Shown one piece after another: positions 16,764 through 25,561 of a stretch of DNA of 64,000 nt (its first letter is position 1; the number at the start of each line of letters is the position of its first letter). This DNA comes from Chloroflexota bacterium (lineage in GTDB: Bacteria; Chloroflexota; Anaerolineae; Anaerolineales; Villigracilaceae): positions 1-64,000 of the forward strand of contig JACRBJ010000044.1 of NCBI GenBank assembly GCA_016234555.1. The letters are read 5' to 3'. The notes beneath the pieces are model-generated. The model was not told the origin of the DNA and did not search any database. It saw only the letters and a list, made by a program, of their open reading frames with translations. Position numbers and translations under genes: made by a program.

Positions 16764-17557
16764 TCAAGGATGTATCCCTGTCTTGTGAACGCCTGTTTGA
16801 GTCCGCAAATGCGCAGGAAGCGCTCGAATTTCGGACCGACGGTCGTTTGGGCGAGGATGGTATCCGCGCCCCTGTCACGCGCCCTGGAGAGGGCAGCCAC
16901 AGACAGGCTATAGAGCAAGCCAGTACCGCGATGTTCTGGCAGGACTCCGCCGCTGCCCACAACAACGTACTCCTTGTGGTGCATCGTGGTCACTGTAGCC
17001 ACAGGCTTTCCATCGATAAACGCAAGGTAATTATTGATATTGGGCAGTCCAATGGAAGGTTCCAGCATTTTTTCCAGCATTGGCGCCCACTCGGACGTCA
17101 TTTCATAGGCGGCGATCATCGTCCCGACAAACGCCTCAAGGTCTTCTTTTTCCACCAGCTTGACCTCGATCCTGGAGTCGATCTTTGGAACCCTGGCTTT
17201 TTGGACATGCTCCATCATCAGCCAGCATTCATCCGGCTCCTGACGGACAAAGCCGCGCTTCAACAAACGCTGTGGCAGGTCGGCGGGCGCACAGGCAGGA
17301 GAGACCATGATCGTTGTAGGCAACTCCCTTTCCTTGAAGTAGGCAATGACCTCGTCGATGAGACCTTCGATTTTTTCGGGAGTTTCCCGAAGCAGGAAGG
17401 CGCGGTTGGCATCCGCAGAGGGGTAGTCCTTGCTATAGATCAGGACCAGGTCATCGCGCAAAACGGCATGTATCCCCGGCATGACATTGGAAAGCGATTG
17501 GATACAAGTCGGGATGACGGTCTCGTATTCGACGATTTTTTGCGGGTCAAGATTCAT
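16760..17557 (-). CDS. GNAT family N-acetyltransferase
   Basis: The protein has 265 residues. The C-terminal half (about 130-265) carries the GNAT core: VATVTTMHHKEYVVVGSGGVLPEHRGTGLLYSLSVAALSRARDRG, with the acetyl-CoA loop at PEHRGTG. The N-terminal half looks like a degenerate second GNAT-like domain. The acceptor is unknown. It overlaps both neighbours by 4 nt, which ties it to the GPH-type transporter upstream and the ABC exporter downstream. Confidence 0.85.
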   Translation of the reverse strand: MNLDPQKIVEYETVIPTCIQSLSNVMPGIHAVLRDDLVLIYSKDYPSADANRAFLLRETPEKIEGLIDEVIAYFKERELPTTIMVSPACAPADLPQRLLKRGFVRQEPDECWLMMEHVQKARVPKIDSRIEVKLVEKEDLEAFVGTMIAAYEMTSEWAPMLEKMLEPSIGLPNINNYLAFIDGKPVATVTTMHHKEYVVVGSGGVLPEHRGTGLLYSLSVAALSRARDRGADTILAQTTVGPKFERFLRICGLKQAFTRQGYILE

Positions 17558-18957
17558 GATCTTCTCCAGTTGTCCCTTTTGGGGACAGACAAATGTCGCA
17601 GCGGGTATTTCAGGAAAATCAGCAGGGACACCAGCATCAGCGTCCCGCCGATGGGTCCCGTCAAACGCACTCCCAGCGGACCGTTGAGGTCGGACTGGCT
17701 GCGCCCAAGCACGAAGAGCAGCGGCAGGATCAGCGCCGCCACCGCGCCGATCAACTGTCCGAGCAGAACCCAGGACGAGTAGTAGGCTCCCTCGCGGCGT
17801 TGCCCGGTCGTTTTTTCGTCATGGTCGGTGACTTCGGCGGCGAATGCCTGGGGCAGCATCGTGATCCCAGACATGGCAATGGATTGGAGCGCAACCCAGA
17901 TGATTCCCTGAACCATCAATGGGACCGGGAACCAGGGTCCGATCAACATCAAGCCCGGCATCACCACCGCCGAAGCCAGCAGGGAACCGGCAAAGACGCT
18001 CCACTTGCCAAAACGCCCCGCAAGCCAGTTCACGGCGGGATAGCAAGCCAGCAAAGCAAAAGCGCCGGCAACATAGAAGTAAATGGTATCCGATACCTTC
18101 AGAAGACAAATTTCGGTAACGATGTAAGGCATGACCAGCATGACAAAGGTGGTCGCCATCCAAAAGCAGACGCCGGCGAGCGAGAGAATCAGGAAGGCAC
18201 GATTCTTGAGTGTAGTTTGCAGGCTTTGCAGGAAACCGAAGCGTTGTTTGGCATCGATCTGCCGACCAGGCTGCTCGCGCAGGGTCAGAAACGGCAGATA
18301 GAGCAACGGAAAAATGAAAACAGCAAAGATAAGCGCCATTCGAGTAAAACCAAAGCGGTCGATCAAGGGACCCGCCAGTGAAGCCATTACCACGCCGAGG
18401 AACTGAAAAATGGAACTCCACATGGTCAGACGGACGCGGTGTTTGTCCAGCACAGCCAGTTCAGGCAGCAAAGCGCCCAACGGAATAATCACCAGCGCCT
18501 GGGTGACGTTGAACAGGACCAGCATCAATCCCAGATAAAACAGGTTGACCATCGAAACGCCCTTGACGGGCGGCGACCAAAGCAGGACGAAGATGACCAG
18601 GAGCGGCAGTGAAGCCGAAAACATGAAAGGCAGGCGCCTGCCCCATCGGCTGTGAAGGTGATCCGACCAATAACCGATTGGCGCAACAATGAGCGCATTG
18701 GCGACACGCGCAATGGATGTCGCCACCCCATACAAGGCAAGCGGAACCAGCGCCTGTCCCTTTCCTTCGGGCGGCAGGTAGAAATACAGCAGCCAGCCAT
18801 CATTCACCGACCAAAGGATGGCGTTCCCCAATTGGATCAGGCTGAAAGACAGGTCAATGCGGAGGGATGGCAGGGTTTGAGGGGATGTATCGACTGGGTC
18901 AGCTTGCACGGGTCTACTCCAAAGCCAATTCGTTTTTTTCGGAGACTGGCAAATCAT
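17554..18957 (-). CDS. MFS transporter of the GPH (sugar/cation symporter) type
   Basis: The protein has up to 467 residues with about 12 membrane helices. The loop between helices 2 and 3 reads GYWSDHLHSRWGRRLPFMF, the signature of the glycoside-pentoside-hexuronide symporters. A later start, for example at the segment beginning LRIDLSFSLIQLG, is possible because the first 30 residues are soluble and unconserved. It is the first gene of the minus-strand operon that continues with the GNAT, ABC ATPase and permease genes, and it is divergent from the diterpene operon. The substrate is unknown. Confidence 0.82.
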   Translation of the reverse strand: MICQSPKKTNWLWSRPVQADPVDTSPQTLPSLRIDLSFSLIQLGNAILWSVNDGWLLYFYLPPEGKGQALVPLALYGVATSIARVANALIVAPIGYWSDHLHSRWGRRLPFMFSASLPLLVIFVLLWSPPVKGVSMVNLFYLGLMLVLFNVTQALVIIPLGALLPELAVLDKHRVRLTMWSSIFQFLGVVMASLAGPLIDRFGFTRMALIFAVFIFPLLYLPFLTLREQPGRQIDAKQRFGFLQSLQTTLKNRAFLILSLAGVCFWMATTFVMLVMPYIVTEICLLKVSDTIYFYVAGAFALLACYPAVNWLAGRFGKWSVFAGSLLASAVVMPGLMLIGPWFPVPLMVQGIIWVALQSIAMSGITMLPQAFAAEVTDHDEKTTGQRREGAYYSSWVLLGQLIGAVAALILPLLFVLGRSQSDLNGPLGVRLTGPIGGTLMLVSLLIFLKYPLRHLSVPKRDNWRRS

Positions 18958-19138
18958 TATACTTACTTGCGTGCGAATCAGGATTGCAGTCTCGTTAAGT
19001 TATCAGACACGAAATATATCTAACAAATTTGAAAACATTTCACTCCGCCAAAAAACCATTATTTCGATAAAATATCCTCCTGTCCTTGAACGGTCTAGAC
19101 ATTACAATGCGGAATATACCACCTAGGAGATTGACCCA

Positions 19139-20041
19139 ATGCCACATCGCATTATCGTTTTGGGTATTTTACGCAGCGGCACTTCCCTGACTGCTGAGTT
19201 GGTGCGACGCTGGGGAGCCTACGCCGGGGGGAAGTCGGCTCTGTGGCAAGCCGATGTCAATGGTCCGCGGGGCTACCTTGGGTATATGGAATATATACCT
19301 TTACAGGATTTCAACGACAAACTTCTCGATAATAATGACAGGGTCCCTGCCCGTCATGAAATGCTGGAAAAGAAAGCATTGGAACCGGAACTTCGAGAAG
19401 AGGCGCTGGAACTCATTTCCAACATGGATCATGAGACCGCCGAACAATCTTTCGACACATGGATTTGGAAGGACGCCCGCCTGCCGCTGACGATTCCTTT
19501 TTGGGAGAATATTTGGGAGGACGTCATTTATGTAATCCCCGTGCGCCATCCTGTCGAAACAATATTGTCAGCCGCAAAAATAGAAGGCATGGAAGCAGAC
19601 CAGGTTCCGCTTTCGGCAGGTTTTGCCTATTGGCAATTTTCCATGCTCAATACGTTGTTGTTTACTGAAAAAAGCAGCCGCAAGATTTTTATCGCCTACG
19701 ACCAGCTGCTTCAAAATCCGCAACGGGAATCGGCGCGCCTTTGCCAGTTTTTGGATGCGCAATGCGGAAGGTCTTCTGAAAATTCCGAGGAACGAATCGA
19801 TTTTATGGCAGCCCAGGTTTCCGCCAGCCAGCGCCACTTTAACCACCCCAAATCGCTGGCGGAAATCGACACGACCACCCGGGAACAGCGCGCGTTGTAC
19901 AACTTCCTGAGAATCAAAACGATGTATCCCGACGAAGCCTTCAACCCCAATGATTTCGCACTATATTCAGGCTGGCAGGAATACCTGCAAGCCATGGACG
20001 CGCTTGTATCCATGATGCAGTCACAGGAAAATCAGAGATGA
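19139..20041 (+). CDS. Sulfotransferase family protein, first gene of the diterpene operon
   Basis: This 300-residue P-loop protein has the 5'-phosphosulfate-binding loop GILRSGTS (residues 9-16), the second PAPS site PVRHPVETILSA (Arg136, Ser144), and the NGPRGYLGYME segment typical of bacterial sulfotransferases. These enzymes move sulfate from PAPS to an alcohol or amine. The gene's stop overlaps the start of the tuberculosinol-synthase-like gene (ATGA at 20038), so I infer that it sulfates the diterpene alcohol made by the next two enzymes. It could instead act on another substrate; no PAPS synthesis gene is in the window. AGGAG lies 11 nt before the ATG. Confidence 0.8.
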   Translation: MPHRIIVLGILRSGTSLTAELVRRWGAYAGGKSALWQADVNGPRGYLGYMEYIPLQDFNDKLLDNNDRVPARHEMLEKKALEPELREEALELISNMDHETAEQSFDTWIWKDARLPLTIPFWENIWEDVIYVIPVRHPVETILSAAKIEGMEADQVPLSAGFAYWQFSMLNTLLFTEKSSRKIFIAYDQLLQNPQRESARLCQFLDAQCGRSSENSEERIDFMAAQVSASQRHFNHPKSLAEIDTTTREQRALYNFLRIKTMYPDEAFNPNDFALYSGWQEYLQAMDALVSMMQSQENQR

Positions 20042-20955
20042 CCACGATGCAGAAAATGGAACGCGAAAAGTTTCTAAGCCTCCCGACCGAAGAAATTGCG
20101 GGCATCATCCGTTCGGGCGGATCGCGGGTCTGCGTGTTCCCATTCAACGGCACACGGCGCTGGTTTCTGCTGGAACACGGACGGGAAAGCCATGCAGACC
20201 CTGCGAAGGCTTATATTGAATTGACAAGCAAGGCTTATATCAAAACATATAAGATGCTATTCGACTATGGGCTGGATACGATTATCGCCCCCATTTTTGG
20301 CGGCGAGCTATTGAACCGCGGGGATGAATATATGGAACAGATCGGCGCTGGCTTGAAGTTACTCGCCAAACACCCTTACTTTGTCGAATTTTACGAAAGA
20401 TACGATATTCGCGTCCATTTTTACGGAGATTACCGCAAGGAACTGGCGCAAACCCCTTATGCGTATTTAACGGATGTTTTCGACGTCCTTACCCATAAAA
20501 CCGCCGGGAACAAGGGGCACCGCCTGTTTTACGGGGTGTTCGGCAGCGATGCAACTGAAACGATTGCAAAACTCTCGGTGGAGTATCATCAGAGGATGAA
20601 GCGTATTCCCAGGCGACGCGACCTGATCGAACTATATTACGGCGAATACATCGAAAAAGCGGACATTTTCATCGGGTTCGAAAAATTCAATGTATTCGAT
20701 TATCCATTGCTGGGCTGGGGCGAGGAAAGCCTGTATTTCACCCTTGCGCCGTCCCTGTATATAAACGACAACCTCCTGCGAAACATCCTTTACGATTACG
20801 TTTACCTGCGCCCCGTACAAGACCCCGACTACTTCACCATGCCAAAAGGGGATTTTGAAATGATGCGCTCATTTTATGAAGCAAACCGCGAAGCCGCCTT
20901 CGGCATCGGCGAAATACGCGGCGGGATATGGTACGCAAAATCCAATGGACAATAA
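20038..20955 (+). CDS. Tuberculosinol/kolavelool synthase-like enzyme (Rv3378c homologue)
   Basis: The 305 residues align throughout with Mycobacterium tuberculosis Rv3378c as I recall it: FPFNGTRRWFLLE, GDYRKEL, GVFGSDATE, RRRDLIELYYGEYIEKADIFIGF, LLGWGEESLYFTLAPS and FGIGEIRGGIWYA. Rv3378c has the cis-prenyltransferase fold and converts a bicyclic diterpene diphosphate to the free alcohol, or transfers it to adenosine. Here the catalytic Asp of the FPFDGTRRW motif (Asp34 in Rv3378c) is Asn37, so activity or mechanism may differ. It lies between the sulfotransferase (4-nt overlap) and the class II cyclase (13-nt gap), the same enzyme pairing as in mycobacteria and, from memory, Herpetosiphon. 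Confidence 0.88.
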   Translation: MTTMQKMEREKFLSLPTEEIAGIIRSGGSRVCVFPFNGTRRWFLLEHGRESHADPAKAYIELTSKAYIKTYKMLFDYGLDTIIAPIFGGELLNRGDEYMEQIGAGLKLLAKHPYFVEFYERYDIRVHFYGDYRKELAQTPYAYLTDVFDVLTHKTAGNKGHRLFYGVFGSDATETIAKLSVEYHQRMKRIPRRRDLIELYYGEYIEKADIFIGFEKFNVFDYPLLGWGEESLYFTLAPSLYINDNLLRNILYDYVYLRPVQDPDYFTMPKGDFEMMRSFYEANREAAFGIGEIRGGIWYAKSNGQ

Positions 20956-20968
20956 GGATAAATCTCAC

Positions 20969-22471
20969 ATGTCGGACATCGTCACCGAAACCTGCAACGT
21001 GCTGAACGAGATCAAATCGGGAAAAATCTCCATCACCGCCTACGACACCGCCTGGATAGCGCGCCTGGGTGAAATCGACTGGGGACTGAGCAGCAAGGCG
21101 CTTAATTGGCTGAGCGAAAACCAGCTGTCCGATGGATCGTGGGGAGCCGACAATGTGTATTACTATCACGACAGGGTGATCAGCACCTTAGCCGCGATGA
21201 TTTCCCTCACGCAGCGGGGACGCAGAAAACATGATAGCAAACAAGTCAAGAGCGGGTTGCTGGCATTGGAGGGAATCATCGCCGGTGTGACGAGGGGACT
21301 GACCGCCGATCCCAACGGAGCGACAGTTGGCTTCGAGATGATCGTCCCCACCCTGGTTGCCGAAGCCGAAAAACTGGGTTTGATCACGCAACAAAAAGAC
21401 CGGCTCCTGGGACGGCTTTCCAAAATGCGGGCGCAAAAACTTTCCCTGATACAGGGAAGATTAATTGACCGCAATATTTCGATGGCATATTCCGCTGAAA
21501 TGGCGGGGGATGACAATTTATCGCTCTTCGATGTTAAAAATTTGCAGGAAGTCAACGGCTCTGTGGCAAACAGCCCATCCGCCACCGCCTACTTCGTTTC
21601 CCACATTGACCCAAACAACCAGATGGCGCTGGACTACCTGAAAAAGAGCACAGACAATGAACATACCGGGGCGTCCTTTGCCTTCCCATACGACATCTAT
21701 GAAAGAGCATGGATTCTTTGGAATATATCCATCACCCCGTCTTTAATGGATGACCCATCCATCGCGGAAGCCTGTAAGCCCCATGTAGAATTTCTAAAAA
21801 ATGCCTGGAAACCTGGAAAAGGGGTCGGGTTTGCAACTACCCACAGTTTGTGCGATGGAGACGATACCAGCGTCACGCATGAAGTTTTAAAGAAATTTGG
21901 GCACGAGTTAGGCAATGAGGTCATCCTCAGTTTTGAAGCCGATGATCACTTCCGCTGCTATCCACTCGAGGTGAATCCGTCCATCGGCGCCAACGCGCAC
22001 ATGCTTGGGGCGCTCAAAGAGTCCGGGTTCGAAAAGGACCACCCCGCCGTACAAAAGATACTGCTCTACCTGAAAAAGACCCAGCTTTCGAATGGCTACT
22101 GGACTGACAAATGGCATATCTCGCCATATTACATTACATCGCACGTCATCGTTTCATGCAGGGAATACGACAGAGAGTTATGCCAAAGCGCGATCAATTG
22201 GATAATCGAAAGGCAAAACGAGGATGGGGGGTGGGGCTCGATTGGATTCTCCACAGCTGAAGAAACCGCCTATTGCATCCAGGCATTGACACTTTGGCAG
22301 CTAAGCGGGGGACATATACCGGCAAAGAAGTTCAACGAGGCTGGCACATGGCTTTTGCAAAATTACGATAAGCCGCATCCGATGTTGTGGATCAGCAAGT
22401 CGTTAAACAGTCCGGAATTGGTCGTAAAAATGGTCATTCTTAGCGCTATAAGCCTTTTCAAGGATCATTAA
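20969..22471 (+). CDS. Class II diterpene cyclase (Rv3377c-like, DxDD motif)
   Basis: This 500-residue alpha/alpha-barrel terpene cyclase has the protonating motif D296-G-D-D299-T and QW-type repeats (QLSDGSWGA at 52-60, NEDGGWGS near the C-terminus). ITAYDTAW near the N-terminus and NWLSENQLSDGSWGADN closely match Rv3377c. The family cyclises geranylgeranyl diphosphate to a bicyclic diphosphate (tuberculosinyl, kolavenyl or copalyl type). The DDxxD ionisation motif of class I enzymes is absent, so it should leave the diphosphate in place for the neighbouring Rv3378c-like enzyme. I chose the ATG at 20969, behind AAGGAT; an ATG at 20945 would overlap the previous gene. No GGPP synthase is in the window. 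Confidence 0.9.
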   Translation: MSDIVTETCNVLNEIKSGKISITAYDTAWIARLGEIDWGLSSKALNWLSENQLSDGSWGADNVYYYHDRVISTLAAMISLTQRGRRKHDSKQVKSGLLALEGIIAGVTRGLTADPNGATVGFEMIVPTLVAEAEKLGLITQQKDRLLGRLSKMRAQKLSLIQGRLIDRNISMAYSAEMAGDDNLSLFDVKNLQEVNGSVANSPSATAYFVSHIDPNNQMALDYLKKSTDNEHTGASFAFPYDIYERAWILWNISITPSLMDDPSIAEACKPHVEFLKNAWKPGKGVGFATTHSLCDGDDTSVTHEVLKKFGHELGNEVILSFEADDHFRCYPLEVNPSIGANAHMLGALKESGFEKDHPAVQKILLYLKKTQLSNGYWTDKWHISPYYITSHVIVSCREYDRELCQSAINWIIERQNEDGGWGSIGFSTAEETAYCIQALTLWQLSGGHIPAKKFNEAGTWLLQNYDKPHPMLWISKSLNSPELVVKMVILSAISLFKDH

Positions 22472-22473
22472 AA

Positions 22474-24174
22474 ATGAAGTTTTTCGAACGGATTAGATCA
22501 ACCTATGACCGGCTTGTAAACGTATCATCATCTGATCCAGATGATGCGCGCCGCCGTAAATTGCTTAATATTATCCTTGCCGGCGTGATGGTTATCGCTT
22601 TGATTCTACTAGCGATAACCATCATATTGCTTATACTATCAATCCTTAAGCCGGATGAGGCAGCCGCCCCTATTACGGCGCTGGCGGCAACAGTCATCGG
22701 CGTAATTGTTTTTTATCTGATAAATCGTCTGTGGTCGGGAGTATTGGCGAGCGTGTCTTTTCTGTTCTTTTTGATGTTTGTAATATCGCTTACCGATACG
22801 CCTGTGGAACTGTACAAGGGACGCAGTCTTTTTTTGTTTATCCTGCCTGTAATCATCTCAGGTTTCCTCCTGGGATCCCGATATATCTTTATCTTTTACG
22901 TTCTTAGTTCCATTGAGGTCGGCGTCATCGCCAGAATTGCCGGGGGACGAATATATGATCCCACATTTGCATATATCGCCTTCTTTATCATTGCCTATGT
23001 TTCATGGCTCTCCGCCCGCAGTCTCGAAGGCACATTAAAAGACCTCCGCGCCATCAACCTCAACCTGGATAAGCTTGTCGAGCAAAAGACCGAGGAACTT
23101 GCCACAACTCTGGCGCGTGAGATCGAACTGTCAGGGCGCAACCAGGCAATCCTGCAATCGATTGCAGACGGTGTCATCGTGTTCGACTCCCGCGGCACAT
23201 CCATCCTGGCAAACCCGTCTCTAAGCCGAATCCTGGATACCCCTGTCAGGAATCTGCACGGAGTCAGCCTATCCAACTTTTTGAAAACCGGGAAATTATC
23301 CCCCGTAAACTGGGAGAAAATCATGGGGCTGATCGAGCACCCGGAGAAAACCCAAACCAGCCATCAGGTGGAGTGGGGAAAGAAGACGCTCTCGGTCAGT
23401 GTCGCCCGCGTGCGAAATTCAGAAACGAACCAGGACATTGGCTCGGTGGCTGTCATCCGCGATATCACCCGCGAGGCGGAACTCGAGAAAATGAAGGATG
23501 CGTTTGTCGCCATCGTTTCCCACGAGCTTCGCACCCCCCTGAATGCGATCATGGGATATGCTGAAATACTCAAGGAGTCGGTCTACGGTCCGGTCAACGA
23601 AAAACAGGAATCCATGGTGGGGCGGATCATGGTGAACACCCAGCGCCTGCTTGCGATGGTGGGCGACCTGCTGGATGAGGCGCAGCTCAAGGCGGGCAAG
23701 CTTTCCCTGATGAAGCAGCCTTTCAAAACCTCCTCCCTCCTGGAAGGGATGCATACCACCATGGACAAGATCACGGCTGACAAGGGACTATCCCTTACCG
23801 ACGAAATCAGCCTCGACATGCCGGATATGCTCATGGGAGACGCGCGGCGCCTGCATCAAATTCTCGTCAACCTGGTAAACAACTCCGCCAAGTTTACCGA
23901 GAAGGGCGGCATTCACGTCCGCATTTTTCGCAGCGGAACCCAGCACTGGACAATCGAAGTCAAGGATACCGGGCTTGGCATTCCCAGCGAGGAAGTACCG
24001 TATATCTTCGATACCTTCCATCAGGTGGAAAATCCCACCGTCCGCACACATGGCGGGTTCGGGCTGGGTTTATCCATTGTCAGACAGATGGTGGAATTAA
24101 TGAGGGGTAAAATCAGCGTCAACAGCGAACTCGGAAAAGGCAGCGCCTTTACCATCGAACTGCCATTCCAATAA
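22474..24174 (+). CDS. Membrane histidine kinase with PAS domain
   Basis: The 566-residue kinase has about six N-terminal membrane helices (residues 30-180), a short coiled coil, a PAS-like domain (about 225-335), HisKA with His350 in FVAIVSHELRTPLNAIMGY, and HATPase_c with DTGLGIP and GGFGLGLSIV. It starts 2 nt after the cyclase stop codon, so it is probably translated from the diterpene operon. A response regulator follows. It may sense an envelope or membrane signal, possibly the diterpene product itself. There is no dedicated DNA-binding regulator next to it. Confidence 0.9.
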   Translation: MKFFERIRSTYDRLVNVSSSDPDDARRRKLLNIILAGVMVIALILLAITIILLILSILKPDEAAAPITALAATVIGVIVFYLINRLWSGVLASVSFLFFLMFVISLTDTPVELYKGRSLFLFILPVIISGFLLGSRYIFIFYVLSSIEVGVIARIAGGRIYDPTFAYIAFFIIAYVSWLSARSLEGTLKDLRAINLNLDKLVEQKTEELATTLAREIELSGRNQAILQSIADGVIVFDSRGTSILANPSLSRILDTPVRNLHGVSLSNFLKTGKLSPVNWEKIMGLIEHPEKTQTSHQVEWGKKTLSVSVARVRNSETNQDIGSVAVIRDITREAELEKMKDAFVAIVSHELRTPLNAIMGYAEILKESVYGPVNEKQESMVGRIMVNTQRLLAMVGDLLDEAQLKAGKLSLMKQPFKTSSLLEGMHTTMDKITADKGLSLTDEISLDMPDMLMGDARRLHQILVNLVNNSAKFTEKGGIHVRIFRSGTQHWTIEVKDTGLGIPSEEVPYIFDTFHQVENPTVRTHGGFGLGLSIVRQMVELMRGKISVNSELGKGSAFTIELPFQ

Positions 24175-24198
24175 AAACAATATAAAAGGAAACAGACC

Positions 24199-24558
24199 AT
24201 GGAAAATATCGCCCTTGTCATTGAAGACGATCAAGACCTCGCCAGCATCTTTACAGATGCCCTGGTAGCGGCAGGCTATCAGGTTGAAACAATCCGCGAC
24301 GGCGCAATCGCCCAGGAACGGCTCAAGGAAGCGAACCCGGAAATCGTGATCCTGGACATGCACCTGCCAAACGTGGAAGGCGGCAAGCTCCTCGAGCAGA
24401 TCCGTGCCGACGAACGCCTCAAAAAGGTGCGCGTCATCCTCGCAACAGCCGACGCCTTGCTGGGTGAATATTACGAGAAGAAAGCCGATCTGGTTCTGGT
24501 CAAGCCCATTTCCTTTTCGCAACTGCGGGATCTGACCGCGCGATACAGAAGAAAGTAG
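24199..24558 (+). CDS. Single-domain response regulator
   Basis: This 119-residue receiver domain has an acidic pocket (ED and D at 9-11), phospho-acceptor Asp53 in VILDMHLP, Thr/Ala in ILATADA, and Lys in LVKPIS. No output domain follows, so it signals by protein contact or passes phosphate on, as CheY or Spo0F do. It is 24 nt behind the histidine kinase with AAAAGGAAA as ribosome binding site. A hairpin at 24581 closes the operon. Confidence 0.92.
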   Translation: MENIALVIEDDQDLASIFTDALVAAGYQVETIRDGAIAQERLKEANPEIVILDMHLPNVEGGKLLEQIRADERLKKVRVILATADALLGEYYEKKADLVLVKPISFSQLRDLTARYRRK

Positions 24559-24580
24559 TTTCAGTAAACCAAAAAAATAC

Positions 24581-24615
24581 GCCTGCCTGCGGTTGACTCA
24601 AAACCACAGGCAGGC
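24581..24615 (+). terminator. Rho-independent terminator of the diterpene operon
   Basis: GCCTGCCTG pairs with CAGGCAGGC, and an inner GGTT/AACC extends the stem around a short loop (24581-24615), followed by TTTACTT. It is 22 nt behind the response regulator stop and in front of a convergent gene. Confidence 0.7.
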
Positions 24616-24647
24616 TTTACTTGTCCCGGAAGGATTGGCTTCCAATC

Positions 24648-25538
24648 CTAAAAAACCGTTACGGTGGGTTTTATTTCCAACTCGTCGATCAACCCATTCA
24701 ATTCATCATCCGTCAGCCGCCTCCCCCTGCCCGCGTATGCGGTGAGCATGGCTTCGGTCATGTTGGTGCCGAAGGTGCGCCCGTCGTAGCGCGGGGTGGT
24801 GGTGATGACTATTTTTGCGCCGTGTTCCTTGAGTAGTGCAATATTTTCCCCGGTGGTGGTATTGGTGACAATAGTCTTGCCCTGCAAACTGGGCGGCATG
24901 TATTTTCGCATGAACAGGAAGTCGCCCGCGATCAAATCGGATTCTTCAAAGTATTTGACGTACTTCGGCTTTTGCTCCGCGCCGTCGCTGCCGTAGAAGA
25001 TCATGCTCATCGGGAAGTGGCTGACAATGGGAAGCATGACTCTGGCAACCCGCTTGAAGTTGGGGATTCCATAAATGGGAAGCGGGACACCCAGCCCGAC
25101 CATCAAATCTCCAAAGACAGTTCGATCCGCAACTTCCGCGACTGCCTCAGCCAGCCCAGGTCGGTCCACGGCGACGGGGACAAAAGCCTGCCTGAAGCGG
25201 ATGTCTCCCAGTTGGGGCTTTGCCAGTTGAAAGACCCGACGCTCAAGAGTGTGTTTGAGTCCACGACCGTCGCAGAGTGGCGTCTGTCCGACACCGGCAA
25301 CCAGCTTCAGGGCGGCGCGAAGCGGATATTCCCTGTCGTCGAGGCGGAGATACAAATCCACGCCGCCCACACCGAAGGCGTCCACTTTCCCATCCAAATC
25401 CAGATACATCTGCCGCGCTTTGGCAATATCCCCATCCATGCCAATGCGTTCGACAAGAATCTCCTGCCCGTTGAGATTGACTTTTACGCTTTTATCGCGT
25501 TTTGAACTGCCGAGGCTGATGCTGACTGCTCGCTTCAT
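24648..25538 (-). CDS. Conserved hypothetical protein (possible quinate dehydrogenase-like)
   Basis: The 296 residues begin MKRAVSISLGSSKRDK and contain an N-terminal alpha/beta part with VDAFGVGGVDLYL, GRGLKHTLERRV, then a C-terminal Rossmann-like half (KTIVTNTTTGENIALLKEHGAKIVITTTPRYDGRTFGTNM). I have seen the family labelled quinate 5-dehydrogenase, but nothing here proves that reaction, and the name should be treated as provisional. It is next to the flotillin-like gene on the same strand. It is convergent with the response regulator, separated by the terminator. Confidence 0.5.
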   Translation of the reverse strand: MKRAVSISLGSSKRDKSVKVNLNGQEILVERIGMDGDIAKARQMYLDLDGKVDAFGVGGVDLYLRLDDREYPLRAALKLVAGVGQTPLCDGRGLKHTLERRVFQLAKPQLGDIRFRQAFVPVAVDRPGLAEAVAEVADRTVFGDLMVGLGVPLPIYGIPNFKRVARVMLPIVSHFPMSMIFYGSDGAEQKPKYVKYFEESDLIAGDFLFMRKYMPPSLQGKTIVTNTTTGENIALLKEHGAKIVITTTPRYDGRTFGTNMTEAMLTAYAGRGRRLTDDELNGLIDELEIKPTVTVF

Positions 25539-25561
25539 GTTCCACGTCCAATCCAGACCAA

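Noticed and set aside
18958..19138. Promoter of the diterpene operon
   Set aside because: I looked for -35/-10 pairs before 19139; no convincing spacing was found, so none is reported.
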